Assembly: GCA_017307505.1 (NCBI GenBank)
Contig: JAFKEE010000016.1
Coordinates: forward strand, 434,001 to 498,000
DNA length: 64,000 bases
Direction: 5' to 3'
Source: Acidobacteriota bacterium
GTDB taxonomy: Bacteria; Acidobacteriota; Terriglobia; Bryobacterales; Bryobacteraceae
The notes beneath the pieces were generated by a model. It made no database searches. It was given only the letters and a program-made list of their open reading frames with translations, and had not been told where the DNA came from. Below are positions 1-9,305 of the stretch, one piece after another; within the stretch, counting starts at the first letter, position 1, and every line of letters starts with the position of its first letter. Position numbers and translations under genes: made by a program.

Positions 1-3000
1 CTGCAACGCTTCGGCCTTTTCATTGCCCGTGGCCGAAAGCCTGACCCGGATGGAAACCAGCGAAGGAAAATTCACTCGGGCCAGCTCGAGCGGAATGATC
101 TCCTGAATGTTCAGCTTGACCGTTCCGTCTTCCTCGGGCATCGCCTTGCCGCGCACCAGCACGGCCTTGTCCTCTTCAATCTCTTTTTGCAGGTGCTCGT
201 AGCGCGTGGCGAAACACAACGCTTCGACAGAACCGTTCCAGTCCTCGAGCTGCGTGATCGCCCAAGGCTTCTGTTCCTTGTTGCGCCGCCTCTGCACGCT
301 GCGCAGAATGCCGCAGACCGCCACTTCCATGCCTTTTTCGAGCCCCGCCAGATTCTCGGTGGTGTACTGCGTGAGTTCCGTCACCTTCCAGCGGAACTCG
401 TCCAGCGGATGGCCGCTGACGTAGAAACCAATGGTCTCCTTCTCACCGCGCAGCTTCTCCGCCTGGCTCCAATCGTTCAGCTTCGGCAGCGCCCGCGAAG
501 ACGAGGGCGAATCATCGGCCAGCAATTCACCAAACAAGCCGGTCTGCCCGCTGAGCTTGTCTTTCTGCGCACGCTGGCCGGACTCGATGCAGTCTTCGAT
601 GATCGCGAACAGCTGTGAGCGGTAACCGTTCAGGCTGTCCATCGCCCCGGCCTTGATCAGGCTTTCCATCACACGGCGGTTGACTGCCGAGAGATCGACA
701 CGCTCGCAGAAGTCATCCAGCGACTTGAAGACACCGCCTTCATCGCGAGCCTTCACAATGGCTTCCACCGCGCCCACACCGACGTTCTTCACGGCGCCCA
801 ACCCGAATCGGATCTTGTCGCGGCCCACGGGCGTGAAGTTCAGGTCCGACTGGTTCACATCGGGCTGCAACACCTCGATGCCCAATGCACGGCACTCGTT
901 GATGTACTTGACGACCTTATCGGTGTTGCCCGTTTCCGAGGTCAACAGCGCCGCCAGGAACTCGACCGTGTAATGCGCCTTCAGATACCCGGTGAGATAA
1001 GCAAGATACCCATAGGCAGCCGAGTGCGACTTGTTGAAACCATACTCGGCGAACTTCGCCAGCAGGTCGAACAACGCCTCGGCCTTCTTGGGTGGATGGC
1101 CATTCTTCTTCGCGCCGTCGAGGAAACGGGCGCGCTGCTTGTCCATCTCCTCCTTTTTCTTCTTGCCCATCGCGCGGCGCAGAAGATCGGCTTCACCCAG
1201 CGAGTAGCCGGCAATACGCTGCGCTACCTGCATGACCTGCTCCTGGTAGATCACCAGGCCGTAGGTCTCTTCCAGCAGCGACTTCAACTCAGGCAGGTCG
1301 TAGGTGACCGGCTTGCGGCCCAGCTTGCGATCGACATAGTCGTCGACGAAGCCGTTCTGAATCGGGCCCGGACGATACAGGGCGTTGAGGGCGATGAGGT
1401 CCTCAATGCGTTCGGGATGCGAGCGCCGCAGCACGTCCTTCATGCCCGACGATTCAAACTGAAAGACGCCATCGGTCAGACCTTGGCCGAAGATGCGCTC
1501 ATACGCGTCTTTATCGTCCAGGGGAAGATCTTCCAGCACCAGCGTCTCGCCGCGCGTCTTCTTGATCAGAGACAACGCCTCATGCACGATAGTCAGCGTG
1601 GTGAGACCCAGGAAGTCCATCTTGAGCAGCCCGAGTTTCTCGAGCATGGACATTTCAAACTGGGTGACAATTTCCTCTTTGTTGGTGCGGTAGAGAGGAA
1701 CGATCTCCGCGAGCGGCACTGGTGAGATGACGACGCCTGCCGCGTGCACACCCGAGTTGCGGGCCATGCCCTCCAGGCGCTGCGCGATGTCGAGAATCTC
1801 TTTGACCTTCGGATCTTTCGCCGCCGCCTCAAGGATCGCGGGCTCCTCATCCAGAGCCTTCTTCAATGTCATCTTCGGATCGGCCGGAATCAGCTTCGAC
1901 AGCTTATCCACTTCTCCGAAGCTCATGTCCAGCACACGGCCCACGTCCTTGATCGCGGCCTTCGGAGCCAGCGTGCCGAACGTGATGATCTGCGCCACCT
2001 GCTCGCGCCCGTACTTCTCCGTGACGTACTGGATGACCTCACCACGGCGGTTCGTACAGAAGTCCACGTCGATATCAGGCATGCTGACGCGTTCCGGATT
2101 CAGGAAGCGCTCAAACAGCAGTCCGTAGTGCAGCGGATCCACATCCGTGATCCCCATGCAGTAGCCCACCAGCGATCCGGCGGCCGAACCGCGGCCTGGC
2201 CCCACTGGCACGCCCGTCGACTTCGCATAGCGGATGAAGTCCCACACGATCAGGAAGTAGCCCGAGAACTTCATCTGCTGGATCAGCTTGATCTCCCGAT
2301 CCAGGCGCTCGATGTACTCGGCCATGTCGAAGCGCAACTGGCCCGCCGCCGCCATCTTGTCCAGTTTGGTTCGGCGTTTCTCGAAGCCCTGCCGCGCCAC
2401 GTATTCGAAGTAGCTGTCGATCGTCTGGCCTTCGGGCACGTCGAACTTCGGGAAGGGTTCCTTCACCGGGTCCATCTTCACCTGGCAGCGTTGGGCGATC
2501 TCCCAGGTGCGGTCCAGTGCGTCTTCCACCTCGCCGAAGATGGTCATCATCTCGTCGCGAGACTTCAGGAAGAACTCGTTCGTGGTGAACTTCAGGCGCT
2601 TCTCATCGCTCACCAGCTTGCCGGACTGGATGCAGGTGAGAATATCCTGCGCGCGGTGGTCGCTGTGCTCCAGGTAATGCGCGTCGTTGCTGGCGACCAG
2701 CGGGATGCCCGTCTCGCGCGAGATGCGGTAGACCTGCGGCATTACGACCTTGTCTTCTTCCAGCCCGTGATCCTGAATCTCGAGGAAGAAGTTATCTTTG
2801 CCGAACAGATCGCGATACTCGTAGGCCAGCTTCTGCGCCTCGTCGTACTTGTCGTTCATCAACGTTTCGTTGATGTCGCCCTTGAGGCACGCCGACAACG
2901 CGATCAGGCCTTTGCTGTGTTGCGACAGCAGGTCTTTGTCGATACGAGGCTTGTAATAGAACCCGTCCAGGCTTGCGGTCGACACCAGCTTGATCAGGTT

Positions 3001-3303
3001 GCGATAACCTTCCTGGTTCTCGCACAACAGCACCAGGTGGTTGTAGCGGCGGTTTGTTTCGTCCTTGATCCGCCGGTCATTCGGAGTGATGTAGACTTCG
3101 CACCCAATTACCGGATGGACGCCGTTGTCCTTCGCCTTGAAGTAGAACTCCGCGGCGCCGAACAGATTGCCATGATCCGTCAACGCGACCGCCGGTTGGT
3201 TTTGCTTCACGGCGAGCTTCATCAGCTTGCCGATTTCGCAGGCCCCGTCCAGCAGCGAGTAGTCGGTGTGGCAGTGTAGATGGACGAACGGCTTGTCGGA
3301 CAT
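1..3303 (-). CDS. dnaE: DNA polymerase III alpha subunit, C-terminus cut by window edge
   Basis: Catalytic subunit of the replicative DNA polymerase. The reverse-strand frame is open from an ATG at 3303 to the window edge (1101 codons visible), so only the last part of the protein is missing. Near the N-terminus the PHP-domain motif HLHCHTDYSLLDG is visible (about residues 8-20). The polymerase active-site motif PDIDVDFC lies at residues 409-416 (nt 2056-2079), close to where the catalytic aspartates sit in E. coli DnaE. The start lies 18 nt after the tRNA-Arg gene on the same strand, so tRNA and dnaE may share a transcript. Long open frames on the opposite strand are antisense shadows of this gene. 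Confidence 0.96.
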   Translation of the reverse strand, partial: MSDKPFVHLHCHTDYSLLDGACEIGKLMKLAVKQNQPAVALTDHGNLFGAAEFYFKAKDNGVHPVIGCEVYITPNDRRIKDETNRRYNHLVLLCENQEGYRNLIKLVSTASLDGFYYKPRIDKDLLSQHSKGLIALSACLKGDINETLMNDKYDEAQKLAYEYRDLFGKDNFFLEIQDHGLEEDKVVMPQVYRISRETGIPLVASNDAHYLEHSDHRAQDILTCIQSGKLVSDEKRLKFTTNEFFLKSRDEMMTIFGEVEDALDRTWEIAQRCQVKMDPVKEPFPKFDVPEGQTIDSYFEYVARQGFEKRRTKLDKMAAAGQLRFDMAEYIERLDREIKLIQQMKFSGYFLIVWDFIRYAKSTGVPVGPGRGSAAGSLVGYCMGITDVDPLHYGLLFERFLNPERVSMPDIDVDFCTNRRGEVIQYVTEKYGREQVAQIITFGTLAPKAAIKDVGRVLDMSFGEVDKLSKLIPADPKMTLKKALDEEPAILEAAAKDPKVKEILDIAQRLEGMARNSGVHAAGVVISPVPLAEIVPLYRTNKEEIVTQFEMSMLEKLGLLKMDFLGLTTLTIVHEALSLIKKTRGETLVLEDLPLDDKDAYERIFGQGLTDGVFQFESSGMKDVLRRSHPERIEDLIALNALYRPGPIQNGFVDDYVDRKLGRKPVTYDLPELKSLLEETYGLVIYQEQVMQVAQRIAGYSLGEADLLRRAMGKKKKEEMDKQRARFLDGAKKNGHPPKKAEALFDLLAKFAEYGFNKSHSAAYGYLAYLTGYLKAHYTVEFLAALLTSETGNTDKVVKYINECRALGIEVLQPDVNQSDLNFTPVGRDKIRFGLGAVKNVGVGAVEAIVKARDEGGVFKSLDDFCERVDLSAVNRRVMESLIKAGAMDSLNGYRSQLFAIIEDCIESGQRAQKDKLSGQTGLFGELLADDSPSSSRALPKLNDWSQAEKLRGEKETIGFYVSGHPLDEFRWKVTELTQYTTENLAGLEKGMEVAVCGILRSVQRRRNKEQKPWAITQLEDWNGSVEALCFATRYEHLQKEIEEDKAVLVRGKAMPEEDGTVKLNIQEIIPLELARVNFPSLVSIRVRLSATGNEKAEALQ

Positions 3304-3321
3304 CGGTGATTTCGGCAGAAA

Positions 3322-3398
3322 TGGTAGGGACGGGCAGATTCGAACTGCCGACCTTCCGCTTAGGAGGCGGACGCTCTATCCAGCTGAGCTACGTCCCC
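3322..3398 (-). tRNA. tRNA-Arg (anticodon CCT)
   Basis: A 77-nt cloverleaf read on the reverse strand, with encoded CCA end. The acceptor stem pairs GGGGACG with CGTCCCT (one G-U pair at the end). The anticodon stem TCCGC/GCGGA closes a loop CTCCTAA, giving anticodon CCT, which reads AGG arginine codons. The T arm carries the usual GTTCGAATC. It sits between purD and dnaE, all on the reverse strand; a TAGAAT-like -10 box lies just upstream. Confidence 0.95.
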
Positions 3399-3444
3399 GG
3401 AACTTCTCTCTATTCTAACGCCCGCGGGCGGTGACCGTCTGCAC

Positions 3445-4716
3445 TTACCACCGCTTCAGACCCTTGGCTCCGATGTCCCGCCGGATCTGCATTCCGTCGA
3501 ACCGGATGGGCGCGCAAGCCGCGTAGACATTGTCGATCGCGGCCTGCAGGGTCGCTCCGCTGTGGGTCACGCCCAGCACGCGTCCGCCGGAGGTCACGAG
3601 TCTTCCATCCGTCATCCTGGTACCCGCATGGAACACGGTAGCGCCCGTGGCTTCTGCCTGTGCGATTCCGGTGATCTCATCCCCCGTGCGGACCTTGCCC
3701 GGGTAGCCATGCGCCGCCAGCACCACGCAGACGGAAGGATCCTGTTTGAACTTGAGCAGTTCAGGTTTCACCTGGCCGCTGGCCGCCGCGTGCAGCACCG
3801 CGCCGAAATCGCAATCCATTCGATGGAGCAGCGCTTGCGTCTCGGGATCGCCCAACCGAACGTTGAACTCCAGCACCATCGCGCCGCGCCCGGTCATCAT
3901 CAGCCCGGCATAGAGAAACCCGCGGAACGGGGTCCCTTCCGCCTTCATCTGCTGCACCGTGCGCTCCATCACGTCGCGCATCACCTCGTCGCGCTGCGCC
4001 GTGGGCAGAATCCGCGAATCCGAGTAAGCGCCCATCCCCCCGGTATTCGGCCCCTGGTCCCCTTCGTAGATGGTCTTGTGGTCCTGCGAAGGTTCCAACG
4101 GCAGCACGCGCTCCCCATCGCTCAGGCCGATGAAGCTGACCTCCTCGCCGCTGAGAAACTCCTCGATCACGACTTTGCCGCCGGCAGAGCCCACCAGGGC
4201 GCCACTAAACATGCCATCCAACGTCTCCTCGGCATGACGCCGGTCCGGGCTGATCACCACGCCCTTGCCCGCAGCCAGGCCGTCCGCTTTGATGACGACC
4301 GGATAGTCAAATCGATCCAACGACTTACGCGCCTCGGCAGGGTCCGATGTCGACACGAAACGAGCCGTGGGGATTCCGGCGCGCTCCATGAAGCGCTTCG
4401 AGAAGATCTTGCTGCCTTCCAATTGAGCCGCCGCCTGGGACGGTCCAAAGATCAGGCGCCCTTTGGATTCAAAGAGATCCACAACGCCGTCCACCAGAGG
4501 AGCCTCTGGCCCCACCACGGTGAGGTCCGCGCCAATTGATTCCGCCAGTTGTAGTAAATCTACAGGTGTAGTTGAAGATGACTTGAGACACGTCGCCACC
4601 GACTCGCAGCCAGGATTGCCAGGCGCTACATAAACCTCTGAAACAGAAGGGCTTCGCTTCAACCGCCAAGCGATGGCGTGCTCACGGCCGCCGCTGCCCA
4701 GAACCAGAACTTTCAC
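3445..4716 (-). CDS. purD: Phosphoribosylamine-glycine ligase
   Basis: Joins glycine to phosphoribosylamine with ATP in the second step of purine synthesis. The 423-residue length matches the family (about 420-430). The N-terminus MKVLVLGSGGREHAIAWRL is the typical PurD start, and the ATP-grasp part carries GLAAGKGVVI and the conserved GDPETQ segment. I chose the GTG at 4716: an AGAGGAG ribosome-binding site lies 7 nt before it. The longer open frame to 4818 would add 34 residues with no family resemblance and would run into mnmG. It is divergent from mnmG, with a 57-bp gap that must hold both promoters. Confidence 0.96.
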   Translation of the reverse strand: MKVLVLGSGGREHAIAWRLKRSPSVSEVYVAPGNPGCESVATCLKSSSTTPVDLLQLAESIGADLTVVGPEAPLVDGVVDLFESKGRLIFGPSQAAAQLEGSKIFSKRFMERAGIPTARFVSTSDPAEARKSLDRFDYPVVIKADGLAAGKGVVISPDRRHAEETLDGMFSGALVGSAGGKVVIEEFLSGEEVSFIGLSDGERVLPLEPSQDHKTIYEGDQGPNTGGMGAYSDSRILPTAQRDEVMRDVMERTVQQMKAEGTPFRGFLYAGLMMTGRGAMVLEFNVRLGDPETQALLHRMDCDFGAVLHAAASGQVKPELLKFKQDPSVCVVLAAHGYPGKVRTGDEITGIAQAEATGATVFHAGTRMTDGRLVTSGGRVLGVTHSGATLQAAIDNVYAACAPIRFDGMQIRRDIGAKGLKRW

Positions 4717-4773
4717 CGCGTAACTCCTCTCGCTACAATTAACTAGGATATCTGGGAACCCCCTCCACTGCCA

Positions 4774-6645
4774 ATGCGACAGATTAACTACGACGTTGTG
4801 ATCATCGGTGCCGGTCATGCCGGATGTGAGGCGGCTCGCGCCTGCTCACGGATGGGACTGCGAACCGCGATGGTTACGATGAACATCGACCTCATCGCCC
4901 AGATGTCCTGCAACCCGGCAATCGGCGGCATCGCCAAGGGCCATCTCGTTCGCGAGGTCGACGCGCTCGGCGGAGTCATGGCCGAAGTGGCCGACCAGAT
5001 CGGGATCCAGTTCCGTCTCCTGAACACCAGCCGGGGTCCGGCGGTCTGGAGCCCCCGCGCCCAGATGGACAAGAAGCAGTACCGCTTTAAGATGCGGGAG
5101 ACTCTCGAGCAGGAACCGAACCTGCGTATCCTTCAAGCCGAAGTCGCCGAGATCGAATACGATGATCTGCCGGCCGGCCGGCGTAAAGTGAAGTCCATCC
5201 GGTTGTCGGATGGACGCTCTCTGCAGACCAGGACCGTCGTCGTCACCACAGGGACCTTTCTCAATGGCCTGGCTCATGTCGGAGAAACCAAGTCAAACTG
5301 TGGCCGGAGCGGGGAAGCACCCTCCAACCTCCTGGGCCACCACCTGCGCAGCCTCGGTCTTCAGTGGACTCGCCTCAAGACCGGTACCCCGCCGCGCCTC
5401 GACGGCCGCACCATCCAATGGGACCAGTTCGAACCGCAACCCGGCGACGCGACGCCCACTCCGTTCTCGTTCCTAACCCCAAAGATCGACCGGCCCCAGA
5501 TCGAATGCCACATCGCCTACACCACCGAGGAGACCCATCGCATCCTCCAGGCGGCGATACCGCGCTCCCCTCTCTATAGCGGCCAGATTGAGGGCATCGG
5601 CCCCCGCTATTGCCCGTCTATTGAAGACAAGATCGTCAAATTCCCCGATAAGACCCGCCACCAGATCTTCCTGGAGCCCGAAGGTCTGGATACGTACGAA
5701 GTCTATGTGAACGGCATGTCTACGAGCATGCCCATCGATGTACAGGAAGCGATGGTCGCCTCCATCCCCGGTTTGGAGAATGCGGAGATGATCCGCCCCG
5801 GGTATGCCATCGAATACGATGCCATCGACCCTCGGGAACTGAACCACGCCCTGGAAGTGAAGAAGATCGACGGTTTGTTCCTCGCGGGCCAGATCAATGG
5901 CACCTCGGGCTACGAAGAAGCCGCTTGCCAGGGCCTTTTGGCCGGAATCAACGCCGGATGCCAGGTAAAGGGCATCGATCCCATCGTTTTGCGCCGCAAT
6001 GAGGCCTATGCCGGGATCCTGGTGGATGATCTGGTGACTAAAGGGGCCGATGAGCCCTACCGCATGTTCACCTCGCGTGCTGAATTCCGCCTGTTTCTCC
6101 GCATCGACAACGCAGATGAGCGGCTGACGGCGGAAGGACGCCGCGTCGGTCTGGTGACGGACGAACGTTGGGCCGTTTACGAGAAGAAACTGGCGCAGAA
6201 AGCGCAGGTGCTCCGTCTGCTGGAGACAAACAGAGTCACACCCGAGCATTTCTCCAATTTGGAGCTCCCGGCGGACGAAAGACCAATGCTTCAGGTCTGG
6301 CTACGCCGTCCCGACGCCAAAATCGACCAGATCCGCCCCTGGCTGGAGAACCAACTGGGAGAACCGGCGGTTGCCGCCGTTTTGACCACGGTAGAGACGG
6401 AAGTGAAGTACGAAGGCTACCTTCACCAGCAGGAACGGCAGATTCAGCGCCTGAAAGACTCCGAAGGGCGCCAAATTCCCGCTGGATTCGCATTTCGCGG
6501 CATTCCGGGCCTCAGCCGTGAGATTTGCGATAAGTTGGAGCGCGTCCAACCCGAAACACTGGGTCAGGCAGCCCGGATTCCCGGTGTGACTCCTGCGGCG
6601 GTCGCAGTTCTTGATTGCTATCTCAGCCTCAACCGCCAATCCTAG
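4774..6645 (+). CDS. mnmG: tRNA uridine 5-carboxymethylaminomethyl modification enzyme MnmG
   Basis: FAD-dependent subunit which, with MnmE, modifies the wobble uridine of several tRNAs. The 623-residue length is normal. The FAD-binding [10 protein letters not shown] motif is at residues 12-21. Both family signatures are present: [12 protein letters not shown] in the middle and [17 protein letters not shown] near residue 370. In many bacteria mnmG is followed by rsmG (gidB) and then parA-parB. Here rsmG is absent, and mnmG is followed directly by the parS cluster and parA. It could share upstream signals with divergent purD. Confidence 0.97.
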   Translation: MRQINYDVVIIGAGHAGCEAARACSRMGLRTAMVTMNIDLIAQMSCNPAIGGIAKGHLVREVDALGGVMAEVADQIGIQFRLLNTSRGPAVWSPRAQMDKKQYRFKMRETLEQEPNLRILQAEVAEIEYDDLPAGRRKVKSIRLSDGRSLQTRTVVVTTGTFLNGLAHVGETKSNCGRSGEAPSNLLGHHLRSLGLQWTRLKTGTPPRLDGRTIQWDQFEPQPGDATPTPFSFLTPKIDRPQIECHIAYTTEETHRILQAAIPRSPLYSGQIEGIGPRYCPSIEDKIVKFPDKTRHQIFLEPEGLDTYEVYVNGMSTSMPIDVQEAMVASIPGLENAEMIRPGYAIEYDAIDPRELNHALEVKKIDGLFLAGQINGTSGYEEAACQGLLAGINAGCQVKGIDPIVLRRNEAYAGILVDDLVTKGADEPYRMFTSRAEFRLFLRIDNADERLTAEGRRVGLVTDERWAVYEKKLAQKAQVLRLLETNRVTPEHFSNLELPADERPMLQVWLRRPDAKIDQIRPWLENQLGEPAVAAVLTTVETEVKYEGYLHQQERQIQRLKDSEGRQIPAGFAFRGIPGLSREICDKLERVQPETLGQAARIPGVTPAAVAVLDCYLSLNRQS

Positions 6646-6648
6646 GAT

Positions 6649-6664
6649 TGTTCCACGTGGAACA
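6649..6664. promoter_or_regulatory. parS centromere site 1
   Basis: The sequence TGTTCCACGTGGAACA is a perfect 16-bp palindrome. It matches the bacterial parS pattern TGTTnCACGTGnAACA bound by ParB. It starts 4 nt after the mnmG stop codon and is the first of three copies before parA. Confidence 0.9.
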
Positions 6665-6707
6665 TCCACGCGCCCCATTTCCCCCTTCCACACCACGAAA
6701 CCATCCA

Positions 6708-6723
6708 TGTTCCACGTGGAACA
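6708..6723. promoter_or_regulatory. parS centromere site 2
   Basis: A second perfect TGTTCCACGTGGAACA, 59 bp downstream of the first (start to start). Confidence 0.9.
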
Positions 6724-6743
6724 CCCTCAGTTGGACCTCTCTG

Positions 6744-6759
6744 TGTTCCACGTGGAACG
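6744..6759. promoter_or_regulatory. parS centromere site 3 (one mismatch)
   Basis: TGTTCCACGTGGAACG, differing from the other two only in the last base, 36 bp after site 2. The three sites lie within 111 bp and occupy the mnmG-parA gap. ParB bound here could also influence transcription of parA-parB. Confidence 0.85.
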
Positions 6760-6883
6760 TACGTGGTAGGATAGCGGTTTCGGCGACGCTCCGGAGCTAA
6801 CCCTCGCGTTAGCACCTTACCCCAGGATGGAATCCCGGATTGCCGCCGGCACGCCATTCCTCCGTATAGATTAAGGACGCCCC

Positions 6884-7666
6884 ATGGGCAAAGTCATCGC
6901 AATAGCAAACCAAAAAGGCGGGGTCGGCAAAACGACCACAGCCATCAATCTCGCGGCCTCCCTGGCCTCGAACGACCTCAGAATCCTTCTCATCGACATG
7001 GATCCCCAGGGGAATTGCACCACCGGGGTCGGCATCTCCAAAGAACCGGGCATGCCTACCATCTATGACGCCCTCATGGGTGCCCATTCCCTCGCCGAAA
7101 CCATCGTTAATACCGATTTCGACGGCCTCCAACTCGTGCCCGCCGATAAGAACCTCGTCGCCGGCAACTTGGACCTCGTCGATATGGAGCGTCGTGAGTT
7201 CCGCCTCCGCGATGCCCTCGACGCGATCAAGGAACAGTTCCACTACATCCTCATCGACTGCCCCCCGGCCCTCGACCTCCTCACCGTCAACTCCATGGTG
7301 GCCGCCGACTCCGTCCTCGTCCCCATTCAGTGCGAATTCTTCGCCCTGGAGGGCATTTCCCAGTTGATCGACACCGTCGAGCGCCTCAAAGAGTCCCTCC
7401 AGCCCAATCTGAAGCTCGAAGGCGTTCTTTTGACCATGTACGACGAGCGCACCAACCTCACCCGCCAGGTCGCCAAGGATCTGCGGGATTTCTTCAAGGA
7501 AGAGGTCTTCCAGACGGTCATCCCCCGCAGCATCCGCCTCGCCGAAGCCCCCAGCTTCGGAAAACCCATCCTGAGCTACGACGTCAGTTCCCGCGGCGCC
7601 GAAAGCTATATCAAACTCGCCAAGGAGATACTCGGTCATGAGCAACCAACCGGATCAGCCGCGTAA
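6884..7666 (+). CDS. parA: Chromosome partitioning ATPase ParA (Soj)
   Basis: Deviant Walker-A ATPase that binds DNA non-specifically and positions ParB-parS complexes during origin segregation. The KGGVGKTT motif is at residues 11-18, followed by the Walker A' segment LLIDMDPQGN and then LIDCPPALDLLTVNS (Walker B region). At 260 residues it is a chromosomal, short-type ParA with no N-terminal HTH extension. An AAGGA lies about 6 nt before the ATG. The last 29 bp overlap the start of parB, implying translational coupling. The parS cluster lies immediately upstream. Confidence 0.97.
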   Translation: MGKVIAIANQKGGVGKTTTAINLAASLASNDLRILLIDMDPQGNCTTGVGISKEPGMPTIYDALMGAHSLAETIVNTDFDGLQLVPADKNLVAGNLDLVDMERREFRLRDALDAIKEQFHYILIDCPPALDLLTVNSMVAADSVLVPIQCEFFALEGISQLIDTVERLKESLQPNLKLEGVLLTMYDERTNLTRQVAKDLRDFFKEEVFQTVIPRSIRLAEAPSFGKPILSYDVSSRGAESYIKLAKEILGHEQPTGSAA

Positions 7667-8561
7667 AGCGCTGGGCAAAGGGCTCTCCTCCCTCCTCCCG
7701 TCGAACCGGTCCACGACCCCGGCGCCCGCTCCGGTTGCGCCGCCTCCTCCTCCGGCGCCACAGCCAGCCAGCGGCCCGCTCCAGGTCGAGATCGAACTGA
7801 TTGACGCCAATCCGCTCCAGCCGCGCACCGTTTTCCAGGAAGAGCGCCTCAACGAACTGTCCCAGTCCATCAAAGAGAATGGGATCATCCAGCCCCTGGT
7901 CGTCAGGAAGTCCGGCGCACGCTATCAGTTGATCGCCGGCGAACGCCGCCTCCGAGCCTCCAAACTGGCTGGTCTCGTCAAAGTCCCTGTCGTTGTCCAG
8001 GACTTCGCCGATGATCGCCTCATGGAGATCACTCTCATTGAGAACATCCAGCGCGAGGATCTCAACCCCATCGAAGTGGCCCACGCCTTCGAACGCCTCG
8101 CTCGCGAGTTCAACCTCTCCCATGAGCAGATCGCCCAACGCACAGGCAAGGAGCGCAGCACCATCACCAACATGCTCCGCCTTCTCCGCTTGCCCGACCC
8201 GGTGCAGGTCCTCCTGGCCGAGCAACGCCTGTCAATGGGACATGCCCGCGCCATCGTCGGTTTGACGAGCACGGACGCTCAGGTGGAGATTGCCAACAAG
8301 ACCGTGTCGGAAGGGCTCTCCGTCCGCCAGGTCGAGAAGCTCGTCCAGAAGGCGTCCGCACCCCACCTCGACAAGGAAGAGGAAAAGAAGGAAGAGCTCC
8401 GTATCGACCCCAACATCAAGGCCGCCCTCCAGGAACTGGAGCGCACCCTCGGCACCAGGGTCCGCCTCGTCCAGCGCGATGAGAATCGCGGCCGCCTCGA
8501 GATCGAGTACTACTCGATGGACGACCTCACCCGCATCTACGAAAGTATCGTTGGCAGCTGA
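7638..8561 (+). CDS. parB: Chromosome partitioning protein ParB
   Basis: CTP-dependent DNA clamp that loads at parS. At 307 residues it has a Pro/Ala-rich N-terminal tail (about residues 25-50). The ParB N-domain follows, with the CTP-binding GERRLRA motif near residue 97 and the loading segment ENIQREDLNPIE. Next comes the HTH that reads parS (HEQIAQRTGKERSTITN), and finally a C-terminal dimerisation part. The start ATG lies inside the end of parA, out of frame with it. The matching parS sites are about 0.9 kb upstream, as expected for a complete parABS system. Confidence 0.97.
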   Translation: MSNQPDQPRKALGKGLSSLLPSNRSTTPAPAPVAPPPPPAPQPASGPLQVEIELIDANPLQPRTVFQEERLNELSQSIKENGIIQPLVVRKSGARYQLIAGERRLRASKLAGLVKVPVVVQDFADDRLMEITLIENIQREDLNPIEVAHAFERLAREFNLSHEQIAQRTGKERSTITNMLRLLRLPDPVQVLLAEQRLSMGHARAIVGLTSTDAQVEIANKTVSEGLSVRQVEKLVQKASAPHLDKEEEKKEELRIDPNIKAALQELERTLGTRVRLVQRDENRGRLEIEYYSMDDLTRIYESIVGS

Positions 8562-8570
8562 CTCACAGAC

Positions 8571-8588
8571 GGGCCGCGCAAGCGGCCC
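8571..8588 (+). terminator. Hairpin downstream of parB, possible terminator
   Basis: GGGCCGC-GCAA-GCGGCCC forms a 7-bp perfect stem with a 4-nt loop, starting 9 nt after the parB stop. It lacks a T-run (TCCCC follows), so it is not a canonical intrinsic terminator. It could end transcripts before the convergent tRNA-Met. Confidence 0.45.
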
Positions 8589-8677
8589 TCCCCATCCCTC
8601 GGCGCACCCGCGCCTGAATGGCACTCAACTCGAATAAATAGTGGGGAATACCCGTGGGTTCACAGGCAGGAAAGAAG

Positions 8678-8753
8678 TGGTGCCGGCGGGAGGATTTGAA
8701 CCTCCGACCTACGGATTATGAGACCGTCGCTCTAACCCCTGAGCTACACCGGC
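8678..8753 (-). tRNA. tRNA-Met (anticodon CAT)
   Basis: A 76-nt reverse-strand cloverleaf with encoded CCA. The acceptor stem GCCGGTG pairs with CGCCGGC, the anticodon loop is CTCATAA, and the T arm is GGAGG-TTCAAAT-CCTCC. The fully paired first base argues against an initiator tRNA. The CAT anticodon fits elongator Met; a lysidine-modified tRNA-Ile2 cannot be excluded from anticodon alone. Confidence 0.88.
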
Positions 8754-8766
8754 AGCTCCAGCTACC

Positions 8767-8796
8767 AGAGTAGGAAAGCAGACCCCACTCTGTCAA
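8767..8796 (-). promoter_or_regulatory. Probable promoter of tRNA-Met
   Basis: On the reverse strand a perfect TTGACA (8796-8791) is followed after 18 nt by TACTCT (8772-8767), a weak -10 box. Initiation would fall a few bases before the tRNA 5' end at 8753. Confidence 0.45.
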
Positions 8797-9305
8797 ATTC
8801 GGATACTAGACTCCTAAATACTGGAAAGCGCGCCGTACAGCATTTGGGGTATTGACACAAATGACATACGGGTCCATATTGTAGCCAGAGATTCGGTCTC
8901 GGGACAGAATTTCCGCCATTGGTTGGCCGGCAAAGGGCTGGTCAGCATGGCAATCTGCTTGGCTGGATAGCCAGGCTCACAGAGGAGGTTGACCCATAGA
9001 GATAGACCACCTCACAGGGCGGCTACCGATTACCTGATCCGCCCGTGTGCGCGCCTCCAGCGTCCACCCGGCCTCACCTAGGCCCAGACGCGCGGACCAT
9101 TGCACCGCTGATAAGAGGCTCCCCGCATCACGGACCAAATCCAAGTCTAAAGAGACGAAGATTGCGGTATGGGATCGGCGGTCGCCCTGTTGCTCATTTA
9201 TCCCCTGAATTGACACGCACTTATGCGGTTCAGTAGAGTCGAATTAGGATCCGGCTGTTCCTGGGCCGGCCTCGCGATCGATTTCTGCCGGACCGTGACA
9301 CCGCC
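8797..9305. other. Intergenic region before the glycan cluster
   Basis: About 500 bp without a convincing gene. The small open frames here have no family resemblance or ribosome-binding site. Two promoter-like pairs are visible on the + strand. The first is TTGACA at 8852-8857 with CATATT at 8875-8880 (17-bp spacer). The second is TTGACA at 9210-9215 with TAGAGT at 9234-9239 (18-bp spacer). The second is well placed to drive the ABC ATPase gene starting at 9306. Confidence 0.4.
9210..9239 (+). promoter_or_regulatory. Possible promoter of the glycan export/assembly operon
   Basis: TTGACA at 9210-9215, an 18-bp spacer and TAGAGT (4 of 6 bases match TATAAT) at 9234-9239. The leader to the GTG start at 9306 would be about 60 nt. 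Confidence 0.35.

Noticed and set aside
187-3279. Several long forward open frames (up to 511 codons) at 187-3279.
   Set aside because: They are antisense to dnaE, whose reverse frame is open throughout and carries the polymerase motifs; GC-rich genes often leave such shadows.
3419-3430. CGCCCGCGGGCG palindrome after purD as a terminator.
   Set aside because: No loop and no T-run in the purD direction.
4717-4818. Extension of purD to 4818.
   Set aside because: It would overlap mnmG and lacks purD resemblance; GTG at 4716 has a good ribosome-binding site.
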